A stretch of 64,000 nucleotides of DNA from Sphaerothrix epifaneia (GTDB taxonomy: Bacteria; Cyanobacteriota; Cyanobacteriia; Phormidesmidales; Phormidesmidaceae): contig NZ_JBHZOL010000102.1 in assembly GCF_042788235.1 (NCBI RefSeq), positions 15,437 through 79,436 of the forward strand, read 5' to 3'. Every line of letters begins with the position of its first letter. Position 1 is the stretch's first letter. The translations under genes and the position numbers were made by a program. The notes below the pieces were generated by a model, which did no database searches, was not told the origin of the DNA, and saw nothing but the letters and a program-made list of their open reading frames with translations. Positions 8,668 through 16,986 of this stretch are shown piece after piece.

Positions 8668-9327
8668 CTACTCTTCATCATGGGGTGGACGGTAGCCATG
8701 TTCAAAAGCAAAGCGAATTAGCTGTGAGCGATTTTCTAAAGAGAGTTTGCTCAGAATGTTGCTCAAATGAGTTTGTACGGTTCGAGGACTAATAAACAGG
8801 CGATCGCCAATTTGCTTATTGGTGTATCCCTGAATCACTTCCCAAAAGACTTTTTCCTCTGCAGGCGTAAGGGGCAAGGGTTGAGGAGGATTGGCATCAG
8901 ACGAATCAGCATGGACGTTGGCTTGCTGGATTAACCGTACGATTTCCGTATGGATGCGGCGCGATCGCTCTAGTTGGGCTTCAATTTTGGCCACCAGTTC
9001 GCGCGGATGGAACGGTTTAACCAGATAATCATCGCCGCCAATGTTGTGGCCTTGCACCCGATCGTCAACTTCGCCGCGACTAGACAAAAAGATAAAAGGA
9101 ACAAGCTGGCCAATGCGGCTTGAGCGCAAACGACCGCAAAATTCAAAGCCGTCCATCTCTGGCATTACCACGTCTGAAACGACCAGATCGGGCGGTTCCT
9201 CCTCAAACAGGGTCAGTGCTTCAACCCCAGAAGCTGCACCTCGCACTATATAGCCGCGATCTTCTAAGTGCCGGGTGAGGGCAGTTCGTAAGGTAATATC
9301 GTCATCAACTAATAAAATTCTTTTCAT
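8668..9327 (-). CDS. NarL/LuxR-type response regulator
   Basis: 219 residues. The receiver domain (1-120) is complete: acidic pocket DDD at 8-10, phospho-acceptor D52 in LVVSDVVMPEMDG, and Lys104 in YLVKPFHP. A Pro-rich linker leads to a LuxR-type helix-turn-helix (about 152-212) with LTPAEEKVFWEVIQGYTNKQIG and SPRTVQTHLSNILSKL. It should be a DNA-binding transcription factor controlled by phosphorylation. The domain order and length resemble the Ycf29/Rre1 group of cyanobacteria and plastids, but I cannot decide orthology. No kinase gene is adjacent; icd is divergent across 266 bp. Confidence 0.9.
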   Translation of the reverse strand: MKRILLVDDDITLRTALTRHLEDRGYIVRGAASGVEALTLFEEEPPDLVVSDVVMPEMDGFEFCGRLRSSRIGQLVPFIFLSSRGEVDDRVQGHNIGGDDYLVKPFHPRELVAKIEAQLERSRRIHTEIVRLIQQANVHADSSDANPPQPLPLTPAEEKVFWEVIQGYTNKQIGDRLFISPRTVQTHLSNILSKLSLENRSQLIRFAFEHGYRPPHDEE

Positions 9328-9442
9328 CCGTCTTAATCAGAAACGGTTGTGAAGAGCTATGGCTTTTACCATAAACAACTTAGGAAGCTACTGAATGTTT
9401 TGTGGATTATTCTCCACGATATCTAGCAGTTGCCTAGCGTCG

Positions 9443-9462
9443 ACTGTAGTCAAATCTACAGT
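9443..9462 (+). promoter_or_regulatory. NtcA-type binding palindrome upstream of icd
   Basis: ACTGTA-N8-TACAGT, a perfect 6-bp inverted repeat whose core (9446-9459) is GTA-N8-TAC, the consensus for the nitrogen regulator NtcA. It lies 131 bp before the icd start codon. In other cyanobacteria icd is an established NtcA target. I could not assign a convincing -10 hexamer at the usual distance downstream. Confidence 0.65.
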
Positions 9463-9593
9463 TTGAAACAAAGTTACAGCATACCTAAGAATTAGGAATG
9501 TCGTCAGCGGCTGCACTGGCTCGTTGAGTTGCTGCAACGATGGCTGATACTAGGTAAACATCGTAAATCAGACTAGCCGAACTAACCAACTTT

Positions 9594-11018
9594 ATGTACC
9601 AAAAGATTTCGCCGCCTGAAACAGGCCATAAAATTACTTTCCAGAATGGTGAGCCCGTCGTCCCCGATGATCCTATTATTCCCTTTATTCGCGGAGACGG
9701 TACAGGCGTTGATATTTGGCCTGCGACTCAAAAGGTTTTAGATGCAGCAGTTGCGGCTGCTTACGGCAATCAACGTCAGATTGTTTGGTTTAAAGTTTAT
9801 GCCGGGGATGAAGCGTGTGATCAGTACGGCACTTATCAGTATTTGCCGGAAGACACTTTGCAGGCTATCCGGGACTATGGCGTTGCGATCAAAGGCCCCC
9901 TGACGACACCAGTGGGGGGTGGCATTCGCTCTCTTAACGTGGCTCTGCGCCAAATTAATGATCTCTATGCCTGTGTCCGCCCTTGTCGCTACTATCCGGG
10001 TACCCCTTCGCCCCATAAGCAGCCAGAAAAGCTAGATGTCATTGTTTACCGAGAAAATACCGAAGATATTTACTTGGGTATTGAATGGAAACAGGGCAGT
10101 GAAATTAGCGATCGCTTAATCAAACTACTCAACACTGATTTGATCCCAGCTACCCCAGAACATGGCACTAAGCAAATTCCATGGGATTCGGGCATTGGGA
10201 TCAAACCGATTAGCAAAACCGGATCACAGCGGCTAGTCCGACGAGCCATCAAGCACGCGCTTCGCTTACCCAAAGCGAAACAGATGGTGACGCTGGTTCA
10301 TAAAGGCAACATTATGAAGTACACCGAAGGCGCGTTTCGCGATTGGGGGTACGAACTGGCCACCAGTGAGTTTCGGCAAGTATGCGTGACGGAGCGTGAG
10401 TCTTGGGTACTGAGCAATAAAGAAAAAAATCCAGACATTTCAGTTGATGAAAATGCCCGCAAAATCGAACCGGGCTACGACTCACTCACACCTGAAAAGC
10501 AGGCAGCGGTACAAGCAGAAGTCACGCAGATTTTAGAGAGTATTTGGGAAAGTCACGGCCAGGGGCAGTGGCAAGACAAAATCATGGTGAATGATCGCAT
10601 TGCCGATAGTATTTTTCAGCAAATTCAGACCCGCCCAGATGAATATTCCATCTTGGCAACCATGAACTTAAATGGCGACTATCTTTCAGATGCAGCGGCG
10701 GCCATTGTCGGTGGTTTGGGGATGGGGCCAGGAGCCAACATTGGGGATCAGTGCGCCATTTTTGAAGCGACACACGGTACAGCTCCTAAACATGCTGGAC
10801 TCGATCGCATTAACCCTGGCTCACTCATCCTATCGGGGGTCATGATGCTAGAGTATCTGGGCTGGCAGGAAGCTGCAGACCTGATTCGGCAGGGCATCAG
10901 CGCGGCGATCGCGAACCAGGAAGTAACCTACGATCTGGCGCGGATGATGGATCCGCCAGTCGAGCCACTGAAGTGTTCAGAGTTTGCTGAAGCCATTATT
11001 CGCCGCTTTAAGCAGTAG
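9594..11018 (+). CDS. icd: NADP-dependent isocitrate dehydrogenase
   Basis: 474 residues, the size of cyanobacterial Icd. It oxidatively decarboxylates isocitrate to 2-oxoglutarate with NADP. Landmarks: IPFIRGDGTGVDIWPA near the N-terminus, the substrate loop PLTTPVGGGIRSLNVALRQ, VYRENTEDIYLGIEW, KGNIMKYTEGAF, and the nucleotide-binding GDQCAIFEATHGTAPKHAG. Because cyanobacteria lack a conventional oxoglutarate dehydrogenase complex, this step sets the 2-oxoglutarate pool that reports nitrogen status to PII and NtcA. That fits the NtcA-type palindrome upstream. A dispersed repeat and a long inverted repeat follow the stop codon. Confidence 0.97.
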   Translation: MYQKISPPETGHKITFQNGEPVVPDDPIIPFIRGDGTGVDIWPATQKVLDAAVAAAYGNQRQIVWFKVYAGDEACDQYGTYQYLPEDTLQAIRDYGVAIKGPLTTPVGGGIRSLNVALRQINDLYACVRPCRYYPGTPSPHKQPEKLDVIVYRENTEDIYLGIEWKQGSEISDRLIKLLNTDLIPATPEHGTKQIPWDSGIGIKPISKTGSQRLVRRAIKHALRLPKAKQMVTLVHKGNIMKYTEGAFRDWGYELATSEFRQVCVTERESWVLSNKEKNPDISVDENARKIEPGYDSLTPEKQAAVQAEVTQILESIWESHGQGQWQDKIMVNDRIADSIFQQIQTRPDEYSILATMNLNGDYLSDAAAAIVGGLGMGPGANIGDQCAIFEATHGTAPKHAGLDRINPGSLILSGVMMLEYLGWQEAADLIRQGISAAIANQEVTYDLARMMDPPVEPLKCSEFAEAIIRRFKQ

Positions 11019-11110
11019 GCAGTCGCGATCGCCGCGTGGCGCTTTCGTCGTCCATCCTCTGGAAACTTGGCGATTGTCAAATCTGAGCTGAGGCTATGGG
11101 CGGCTGAGGT

Positions 11111-11207
11111 ATGGCTGTAGCCACCAGCGTTGAGATCCTTCAACGCCTGAAAGCTACTGACAGAGAGCTTTCATTCTGCCCTCTGCCCTTGGCCTGTTAC
11201 CTTTAGC
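11111..11207 (+). repeat. Dispersed ~95-bp hairpin repeat, copy B
   Basis: The cleanest copy of the family. It runs from ATGGCTGTAGCCACC to CCTTTAGC. Inside it, TGAAAGC and GCTTTCA are perfect complements separated by 12 nt, giving a 7-bp stem. It lies about 95 bp after the icd stop codon, followed 35 bp later by a separate 17-bp inverted repeat. Confidence 0.8.
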
Positions 11208-11241
11208 AATACCTCTAGTCTGCCAAACACCTTCCTTTGTA

Positions 11242-11298
11242 AGTTCCCCTTTGCCAAGTAAGGACACTCTGGATCTGTTGCCTTGGCAAAGGGGAACT
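11242..11298. repeat. Perfect 17-bp inverted repeat downstream of icd
   Basis: Arms at 11242-11258 (AGTTCCCCTTTGCCAAG) and 11282-11298 are exact reverse complements across a 23-nt loop. Neither side is followed by a long T-run, so it is not a typical intrinsic terminator. It may act as a bidirectional stem-loop between icd and the convergent membrane-protein gene, or be a small MITE-like palindrome. Confidence 0.7.
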
Positions 11299-11357
11299 AG
11301 CGAGAATTTTGAAGCCAGACACCCCCCTCTATCGCTGAATTAATTGGGGTCAAAGGC

Positions 11358-14300
11358 TTAATCCCAATCGGCCAGCGTGCTACGCCAGTCTTGGGCTAGG
11401 TTGAGCCACTGTTCCCGACGACGTTCAAAATCAGCCGCTATCCAAATCAGAGCCATTCCGGCCACAACGCCCAGCATCCATTTGACTAAAGGGTATTCGG
11501 CATTGAGAATAACAAGTTGCTCAAAAGCATTCACCCCAAAAGCAACTGTACCCACATAGAGAAAAGCGCGAATTCGCCAGCCCAAGCCCAACAACAGCGC
11601 CACCAGGCTAAAGGCCGCAACTGGCAAGCCACTCCAAGGTTCAAAAAGCAGACCATAGAGCAAGATGATGCCCAAGCCCAAGACCCGCAGCCTGTGCCGC
11701 TGAGTTTTGTGATTTGAGCTTTGCCAATGCGGATCTACCTGGGCAATGTAGAGCAGCGAACCGCCGCCCAGCAAAACGTAATAAAATCCTTCCCCAATAT
11801 TTTGCTCAAACAGCCAACGGGCGATCGCCCAATCTATCAATCCCAGACTCAGGTAGCTCAGGCGAATTTGCTGCCGTCGCCAGCTAAGCCAACCGTAAAA
11901 GCCTGCCGCGAGCCAAAAGTTGACTAACGTTAGCGACAAGCTGCCCCCCACCGCCACTAGACTGGGCAAAACTATCGCTGCTTGCTGCCAAGGCTTTAGT
12001 AGCCAGCCCCAACGTGACCAGGGAAGCGTGTATAGCCCCACTGCTAAAACAACAGCGATCGCCCCGGCCCACGCATCAATAACGCCTAAAGGGGGAAACA
12101 ACAGGCGCGTGTAAGCCACCAGCCCCAAAGCTTGCCCCAGCCCGACGTAGAGCCAGCTTTCTGATTGTTGACTACGGCTTTGCCCAATTGGATAAAGGGT
12201 AACGGCGATCGCTAAGCAAAGGGCTAATGGTGTTAGCGTCAGGCGAGTCATCCAAACGCTGGGTAAGGTTAAAAACAAGAGCAGACTGGCGATCGCCCAG
12301 TGCAAGTGAGCAGCAACCCCAAGTCTGAGCTGAGGATAGTGCAACCGCTGCATTATCCATTGGCCGCAGAGACGGTAGACACCCATGATCACAACGGCAA
12401 CACCCGCCAAAATCACCAAGCCGTCTCCTGGATCACCCCCTTCAGCCTGACTCAGTTGATAAAGAACCAGTTCGTACCAGGCCGTTGAGCAGCCAATTAA
12501 TGCCAGCCAGCCTAACCAGCGGCTCTGCCAGCGCCGCCCCACTTCTAAAACCATTAGAGAAACACCCAGCGTGATCCCGCCTGTTGTAGCAGTAAAATCG
12601 CCGCTGCGAAGAGCCAGCGCTAGCAGGCCGTAGAGTAAAGATAAAGTCTGCAAACTCCGCAGCGGTAGCTGAGCCTGTGGCGGTCGCCCAGTCACGATCG
12701 CTAAGCTGATTAAGCCTAAGCCAACGGTCGCAGCCGACAAAATGAGTAGATCGCCCCCTCTGCCAAGCAATGCCTCAGCCATGATCAGCTCAGCGGCCCA
12801 GCCTAGCAGATAAACTCCAGAATTTTTCGGCGTTTGCCACTGCCGCCAGAGAACCGCACCCGCCACTATTCCCATAGCGGCTAGATAGCTTATCTGCAGC
12901 GATCGCCCATCAAGGTAGAGAAAACCCACTTCCAGGCTCAGGCTCAGCAGCAAACCGAAACACAGGACATCGCCCCAAAAATCTGTAGCTTGTCCATATA
13001 GCCTCGGCAGTTGAGCAGTCGCTCCCGCTGGCTGGTGGGCTGCTGAATTTGGCCAGCGTCGCCCTAAAAAGGGCGACACTTGCCATAGTCCTAAAAGGGC
13101 GATCGCACCGATGGGATACCATTGCACCCCGGTCAGTTGAGGCATTGCTGGCATTAAATCTTGAATTAAACTGGTGCCCCAGCCCAATCCCCAAAGAACC
13201 GTCAGCAGCGTTACCGCTTGTCTAGGCCAAAAGCGGCTGAGAAACGCCCCCAAACCTGTAGCCATGCCCAAGCCTACCAGACGTGTTTGGGGCAAGAACA
13301 AAGTCAACGGCACCGTAAGACCCAGCGCTAACAAACTCAGTTCATAGCTATAGCGACGGTTAGGTTCGCGCCAAGCCAACAAGGTTAGCCCCAAAGGTAG
13401 CGCCAAACCAGCTACGCTCCACGCATTGCTGAGCAAATTGCTCTGGAGGGCTGTGAGTAAGTTAAAGTAGCTGAGTCCAGCTAAGGCGCAGCCAAAATAC
13501 CAAGCACTCTGCCGCCAGCGAGAAGCGCGATCGCCCACGCACAGCCCCCATTCCAACCAGGTAACACCGAGAGAAAGCAGCAACCAAGCACCTGTGGGTA
13601 AATTGGGCCAGCGATCGACGATGGCAATAGTCAGGGCTAGCAGCGCTAGAGCATGAGTGATGTTAATTAAAAAATGAGGCGACGGCGATCGCCGCAGCGT
13701 CACCCCTAAAAGCGTGATGGTGGAAACTATTAGACTGAGTGCCAACACAGTCAGGTCTAAGCTGCTAATAGCTACCAGCAGCAGCCCCAGCCCTAGCGCC
13801 AGTTTCTCGGTAAGCTGGGCTAATCGAGTTTGGCCACGGCGGTAAAACCAGTCTGCCAGACCCACCATCAGCACCAGGTAAGGTAGATAAGCAATACCTA
13901 GCAGCACTTCTGGATTCGTCTCAGTACCTGTCCAGCCAGCAGCGATCGCGGTTGCTAGCTGTTGCCAAGGTACGGGTAAGCTGCGCCAGCCCAGCCAGAT
14001 TAGCTGCAGACCTATTGCTAAAGCGGCTATCAGGTGAAGCGATTGCCCCGTTTTGACCAGTTGCTGAGTACGCAATTTTAGCCCTAAGCCGCTGATCATG
14101 GCTGCCTGTAGCGGTAGCGAAAACACGCTTAAAAACCAGCCCAACCACAACAGCCCTCGCCCACTCCAGAGCCATAGCCCACCCAAAACGGGGTGAGAGG
14201 TGGCTGAAACCACCAGCCAGACCAGCAGGGCACCGCAAATGCCGATCGACAGACCTAACTGCTCGACATCAATGTCAGGCGTCCCTAGCCCTCGCAGCAG

Positions 14301-15185
14301 CAACACTCCCAGGCTATAAATCACCAAAAGTGAGGCCGCTGCCGCTAGCATGGCTGTTAGTTTTTCCGCGTCTTGACGACGAAAAGGCCAGAGAAAAGCG
14401 ATCGCCGTTATTGCCGTGCCACAGTAGATTGCTCCCAGCGGCACCGCCAAACTGTTCCAGCCAAGCTGCAAATAAGCCAGTCCTAAAAAACTCCCTGCCC
14501 TTACCAGGCGACTGGGTCGCGCCAGGGTGCCAACCGTTTCAGGCAGGAGTGGATAGCGCCAAATTGTACAGACGGTTAAAATGCCAGCCGCCAGCAGACT
14601 GACCAAAAGCCCCAGCGGCGATCGCCCTACCTGTAGTGCATCAATCGCCCACAAATTAATGGGCACCAGCAGCAACGCCACAATTCGCAAAGTTTTGGCC
14701 GTGAGCTGTAGCCTCGGCTGGCTAGCTGCCCACCGTCCACCCAGCCAAAAAATGATGGTATAGGCCAATAGCACTAGATATTGACCTATCACGTTAAATT
14801 GGCTCCACTGGGTAGCAGCCAGCACAGCAGACGACAACACAACCAGCAACACCCCTAAACACAAGAGCCAAACTACGCTTAGCTCTGCCATGAGTCGTTC
14901 TGCCAGTTGGTGAATTGGCTGTAGCAGAGAAGTGGCGCTTAGAGCGGCTAGGTTGACCGCCGCCGGAGAGCGGCGGGGTTGAGCTTCGGCGACTGGCCTT
15001 CTGGCAGACAGAATAGCTGGAGGCTGGGTTTTGAGAGTTGGTAACTGACAGCTAAACGACGTTCGGCCTAGCGCTCGCACCTGTTCATCAGAAATCAGCG
15101 CTAACTGTAGCCAAGCTTCTAACCCTTCTAAAAGGGCGGGCTGATCGGTGGCCACTTCGATCCGAATAAATTGCTTAGACGACAT
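11358..15185 (-). CDS. Very large multi-pass membrane protein, function unknown
   Basis: 1275 residues. The N-terminal ~100 residues are soluble and resemble a small helical module (LLEGLEAWLQLALISDEQVRALG) followed by a Pro/Ala/Arg linker. From residue ~105 to near the end the protein is an almost uninterrupted series of hydrophobic segments rich in Leu, Trp and Gly, with short charged loops. I estimate more than 25 transmembrane helices. No transporter, enzyme or secretion motif could be recognised. The last ~30 residues are charged and probably cytoplasmic. The frame is intact with no stop over 3.8 kb, and GCGATCGC sites are frequent within it. Its promoter lies opposite the MocR-type regulator, which might co-regulate it. 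Confidence 0.85.
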   Translation of the reverse strand: MSSKQFIRIEVATDQPALLEGLEAWLQLALISDEQVRALGRTSFSCQLPTLKTQPPAILSARRPVAEAQPRRSPAAVNLAALSATSLLQPIHQLAERLMAELSVVWLLCLGVLLVVLSSAVLAATQWSQFNVIGQYLVLLAYTIIFWLGGRWAASQPRLQLTAKTLRIVALLLVPINLWAIDALQVGRSPLGLLVSLLAAGILTVCTIWRYPLLPETVGTLARPSRLVRAGSFLGLAYLQLGWNSLAVPLGAIYCGTAITAIAFLWPFRRQDAEKLTAMLAAAASLLVIYSLGVLLLRGLGTPDIDVEQLGLSIGICGALLVWLVVSATSHPVLGGLWLWSGRGLLWLGWFLSVFSLPLQAAMISGLGLKLRTQQLVKTGQSLHLIAALAIGLQLIWLGWRSLPVPWQQLATAIAAGWTGTETNPEVLLGIAYLPYLVLMVGLADWFYRRGQTRLAQLTEKLALGLGLLLVAISSLDLTVLALSLIVSTITLLGVTLRRSPSPHFLINITHALALLALTIAIVDRWPNLPTGAWLLLSLGVTWLEWGLCVGDRASRWRQSAWYFGCALAGLSYFNLLTALQSNLLSNAWSVAGLALPLGLTLLAWREPNRRYSYELSLLALGLTVPLTLFLPQTRLVGLGMATGLGAFLSRFWPRQAVTLLTVLWGLGWGTSLIQDLMPAMPQLTGVQWYPIGAIALLGLWQVSPFLGRRWPNSAAHQPAGATAQLPRLYGQATDFWGDVLCFGLLLSLSLEVGFLYLDGRSLQISYLAAMGIVAGAVLWRQWQTPKNSGVYLLGWAAELIMAEALLGRGGDLLILSAATVGLGLISLAIVTGRPPQAQLPLRSLQTLSLLYGLLALALRSGDFTATTGGITLGVSLMVLEVGRRWQSRWLGWLALIGCSTAWYELVLYQLSQAEGGDPGDGLVILAGVAVVIMGVYRLCGQWIMQRLHYPQLRLGVAAHLHWAIASLLLFLTLPSVWMTRLTLTPLALCLAIAVTLYPIGQSRSQQSESWLYVGLGQALGLVAYTRLLFPPLGVIDAWAGAIAVVLAVGLYTLPWSRWGWLLKPWQQAAIVLPSLVAVGGSLSLTLVNFWLAAGFYGWLSWRRQQIRLSYLSLGLIDWAIARWLFEQNIGEGFYYVLLGGGSLLYIAQVDPHWQSSNHKTQRHRLRVLGLGIILLYGLLFEPWSGLPVAAFSLVALLLGLGWRIRAFLYVGTVAFGVNAFEQLVILNAEYPLVKWMLGVVAGMALIWIAADFERRREQWLNLAQDWRSTLADWD

Positions 15186-15309
15186 CAGTAAAAACCGCAG
15201 GGGGATGCTTCATGATGATATCTCTCAGCCTTTAAGCGTCATGCCATCAGGACACTCTTTAAGGCGATCGCACTCGGCACCGATATTAAACAACCCCAAG
15301 CTTCAACAA

Positions 15310-15366
15310 CTAGTACAGTTGCGAAAATAAAAAATGTACCAGCCAATTTTCTGCCAACTGTACTAG
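15310..15366. promoter_or_regulatory. Palindromic control region in front of the MocR-type regulator
   Basis: CTAGTACAGTTG (15310-15321) and CAACTGTACTAG (15355-15366) form a perfect 12-bp inverted repeat with 33 bp between the arms. A third half-site TGTACCAG (15335-15342) is a direct repeat of TGTACTAG in the right arm, offset by 24 bp. Mixed direct and inverted half-sites suit dimeric GntR/MocR factors. The site lies between the divergent membrane-protein and regulator genes, so autoregulation and control of both is plausible. Confidence 0.55.
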
Positions 15367-15423
15367 GTGAGGCCGGAGCAAATCGCCTACGCTGTAAAAA
15401 TCGCTCACGTCGCGCCAACACCT

Positions 15424-16857
15424 GTGAAAATTCTTCTCGATCGCCAATCGCCTGCTCCCGTTTATTTGCAAATTCGCGATCGCCTGCGTCAGCTCATTCA
15501 CGCCGGTAGCTTAAAACCGGGCGATCGCTTGCCTTCAATTCGGCAAATGGCGCGGACGGCGCAGGTTAACAAGCTGACGGTAATTGAAGCTTACGGAGTT
15601 TTAGAAGCCGATGGCTTGGTGCAAGCGCGGCAGGGCGCAGGCTACTTCGTCAATCCGTCGCCTGTCTCTACCTCATTTGAATCAACCTTTGCCCCAGCCC
15701 AAACGGTGATTATTCCAGCAGACGGCGTGCAGTCTTTTTTAGACGTTAGCAATGCTATGTTGCGGGCGCAGGTACGCCCTGATGTAATTAACTTTAGCTC
15801 CGGATTTCCGCCCCCTTGCGATATTCCTGATTTACAGCGAATTGCCCGCCGAGCGGTGAAAAATACTGCCGAACGCCTGTTTGAGCACAACTATCCCCAA
15901 GGCGATCCGCTGCTGCGGGAACAAATTACCCAGCTTTTGGTGCATCAGGGGTTGGCGATTTCAGCCGACAATTTGATCATCACCAACGGGTCAATGCAGG
16001 CGTTGTCGTTGCTGGTGCAGCAGTTTATTCAACCCGGCGATTGGGTGGTGGTTGAAGCGCCCACGTTTCACGGTTTTTTGTCGGTGCTCAAGCAGGCGCA
16101 GGCGCAGGTGATTGGTATTCCCATGACCGCTACGGGCATGAACCTGGACTTGCTAGAGCAATATTTGCAAAGCCATCGGCCCAAGCTAATTTACACCATC
16201 AGTACCCTGCACAATCCCACGGGCATTACCACCGATTTAGGCCATCGGCAGCAGCTTTTAGCCCTGGCGGAAGCCTACGACTGCCGCATTATTGAAGATA
16301 ATGCTTATGAGCGGCTAAGTTTTGGGGCAACGCCACCGCCCATCAAGGCGCTTGATACTGGCGATCGCGTAATTTATCTCAACACTTTTTCTAAAACGCT
16401 CATGCCAGCTCTGCGGGTGGGTTATGCCGTCATTACCGGAGCAGACTATGGGCCGCTGCTAGAGCGCAAACTCCTCCATGACTTTCATGTCTCGCTCGTT
16501 TCTCAAGCGATCGTCAGCGAATATCTGGCCTCTGGGCACTATCGGCGGCGCTTGCATCATTTGCAAGCCCAAAATCAGCAAAACCAAGCGGTGATGCTGC
16601 AAGCTCTGGCCAAACATTTTCCGCCTGAAGCCAGTTGGACGGTGCCGCAGGGGGGTGTTTTCTTGTGGGTACAGCTATCTGCTCGGCGATCGCTGCAAAG
16701 GTTCTGCCAAGCTGCATTACAAGCAAATGTTTTAGTAGGACCAGGTTCAATTTTTTTCCCGGATCAACAAGGGTATCCAGGATTACGGCTTAGCTTTGCC
16801 CAGACGGTTGCCGATATTGAGCGGGGCATTGCCGTATTAGGGCGCTTGCTGCAGTAA
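15424..16857 (+). CDS. MocR-type regulator (GntR wHTH fused to class I aminotransferase fold)
   Basis: 477 residues from the GTG at 15424, which gives the usual family start (KILLDRQSPAPVYLQI). A longer frame opens at GTG 15367, immediately abutting the palindrome. A GntR winged helix covers ~1-75 (IRDRLRQLIHAGSLKPGDRLPSIRQMA). An aminotransferase-like domain follows with the FSGFPP/NFSSG region, YPQGDPLLREQI, STLHNPTG and the PLP Schiff-base Lys324 in FSKTLMPALRVGY. Such proteins are PLP-dependent transcription factors (PdxR, GabR, TauR) that also resemble 2-aminoadipate or Phe/Tyr aminotransferases. A catalytic role cannot be excluded. The adjacent palindrome favours a regulatory role. Confidence 0.85.
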   Translation: MKILLDRQSPAPVYLQIRDRLRQLIHAGSLKPGDRLPSIRQMARTAQVNKLTVIEAYGVLEADGLVQARQGAGYFVNPSPVSTSFESTFAPAQTVIIPADGVQSFLDVSNAMLRAQVRPDVINFSSGFPPPCDIPDLQRIARRAVKNTAERLFEHNYPQGDPLLREQITQLLVHQGLAISADNLIITNGSMQALSLLVQQFIQPGDWVVVEAPTFHGFLSVLKQAQAQVIGIPMTATGMNLDLLEQYLQSHRPKLIYTISTLHNPTGITTDLGHRQQLLALAEAYDCRIIEDNAYERLSFGATPPPIKALDTGDRVIYLNTFSKTLMPALRVGYAVITGADYGPLLERKLLHDFHVSLVSQAIVSEYLASGHYRRRLHHLQAQNQQNQAVMLQALAKHFPPEASWTVPQGGVFLWVQLSARRSLQRFCQAALQANVLVGPGSIFFPDQQGYPGLRLSFAQTVADIERGIAVLGRLLQ

Positions 16858-16986
16858 CTTCGCCGCATTCCTCAGCTTTGATAAATTTATTCTGAGGGGA
16901 GCGATCGCTGTCACCCGTTGCCTGGTATAACATTGGGCAATATCTCAGGCAATATTCATGAGCAGGCTCTGATGGGTGAAGCAAGC

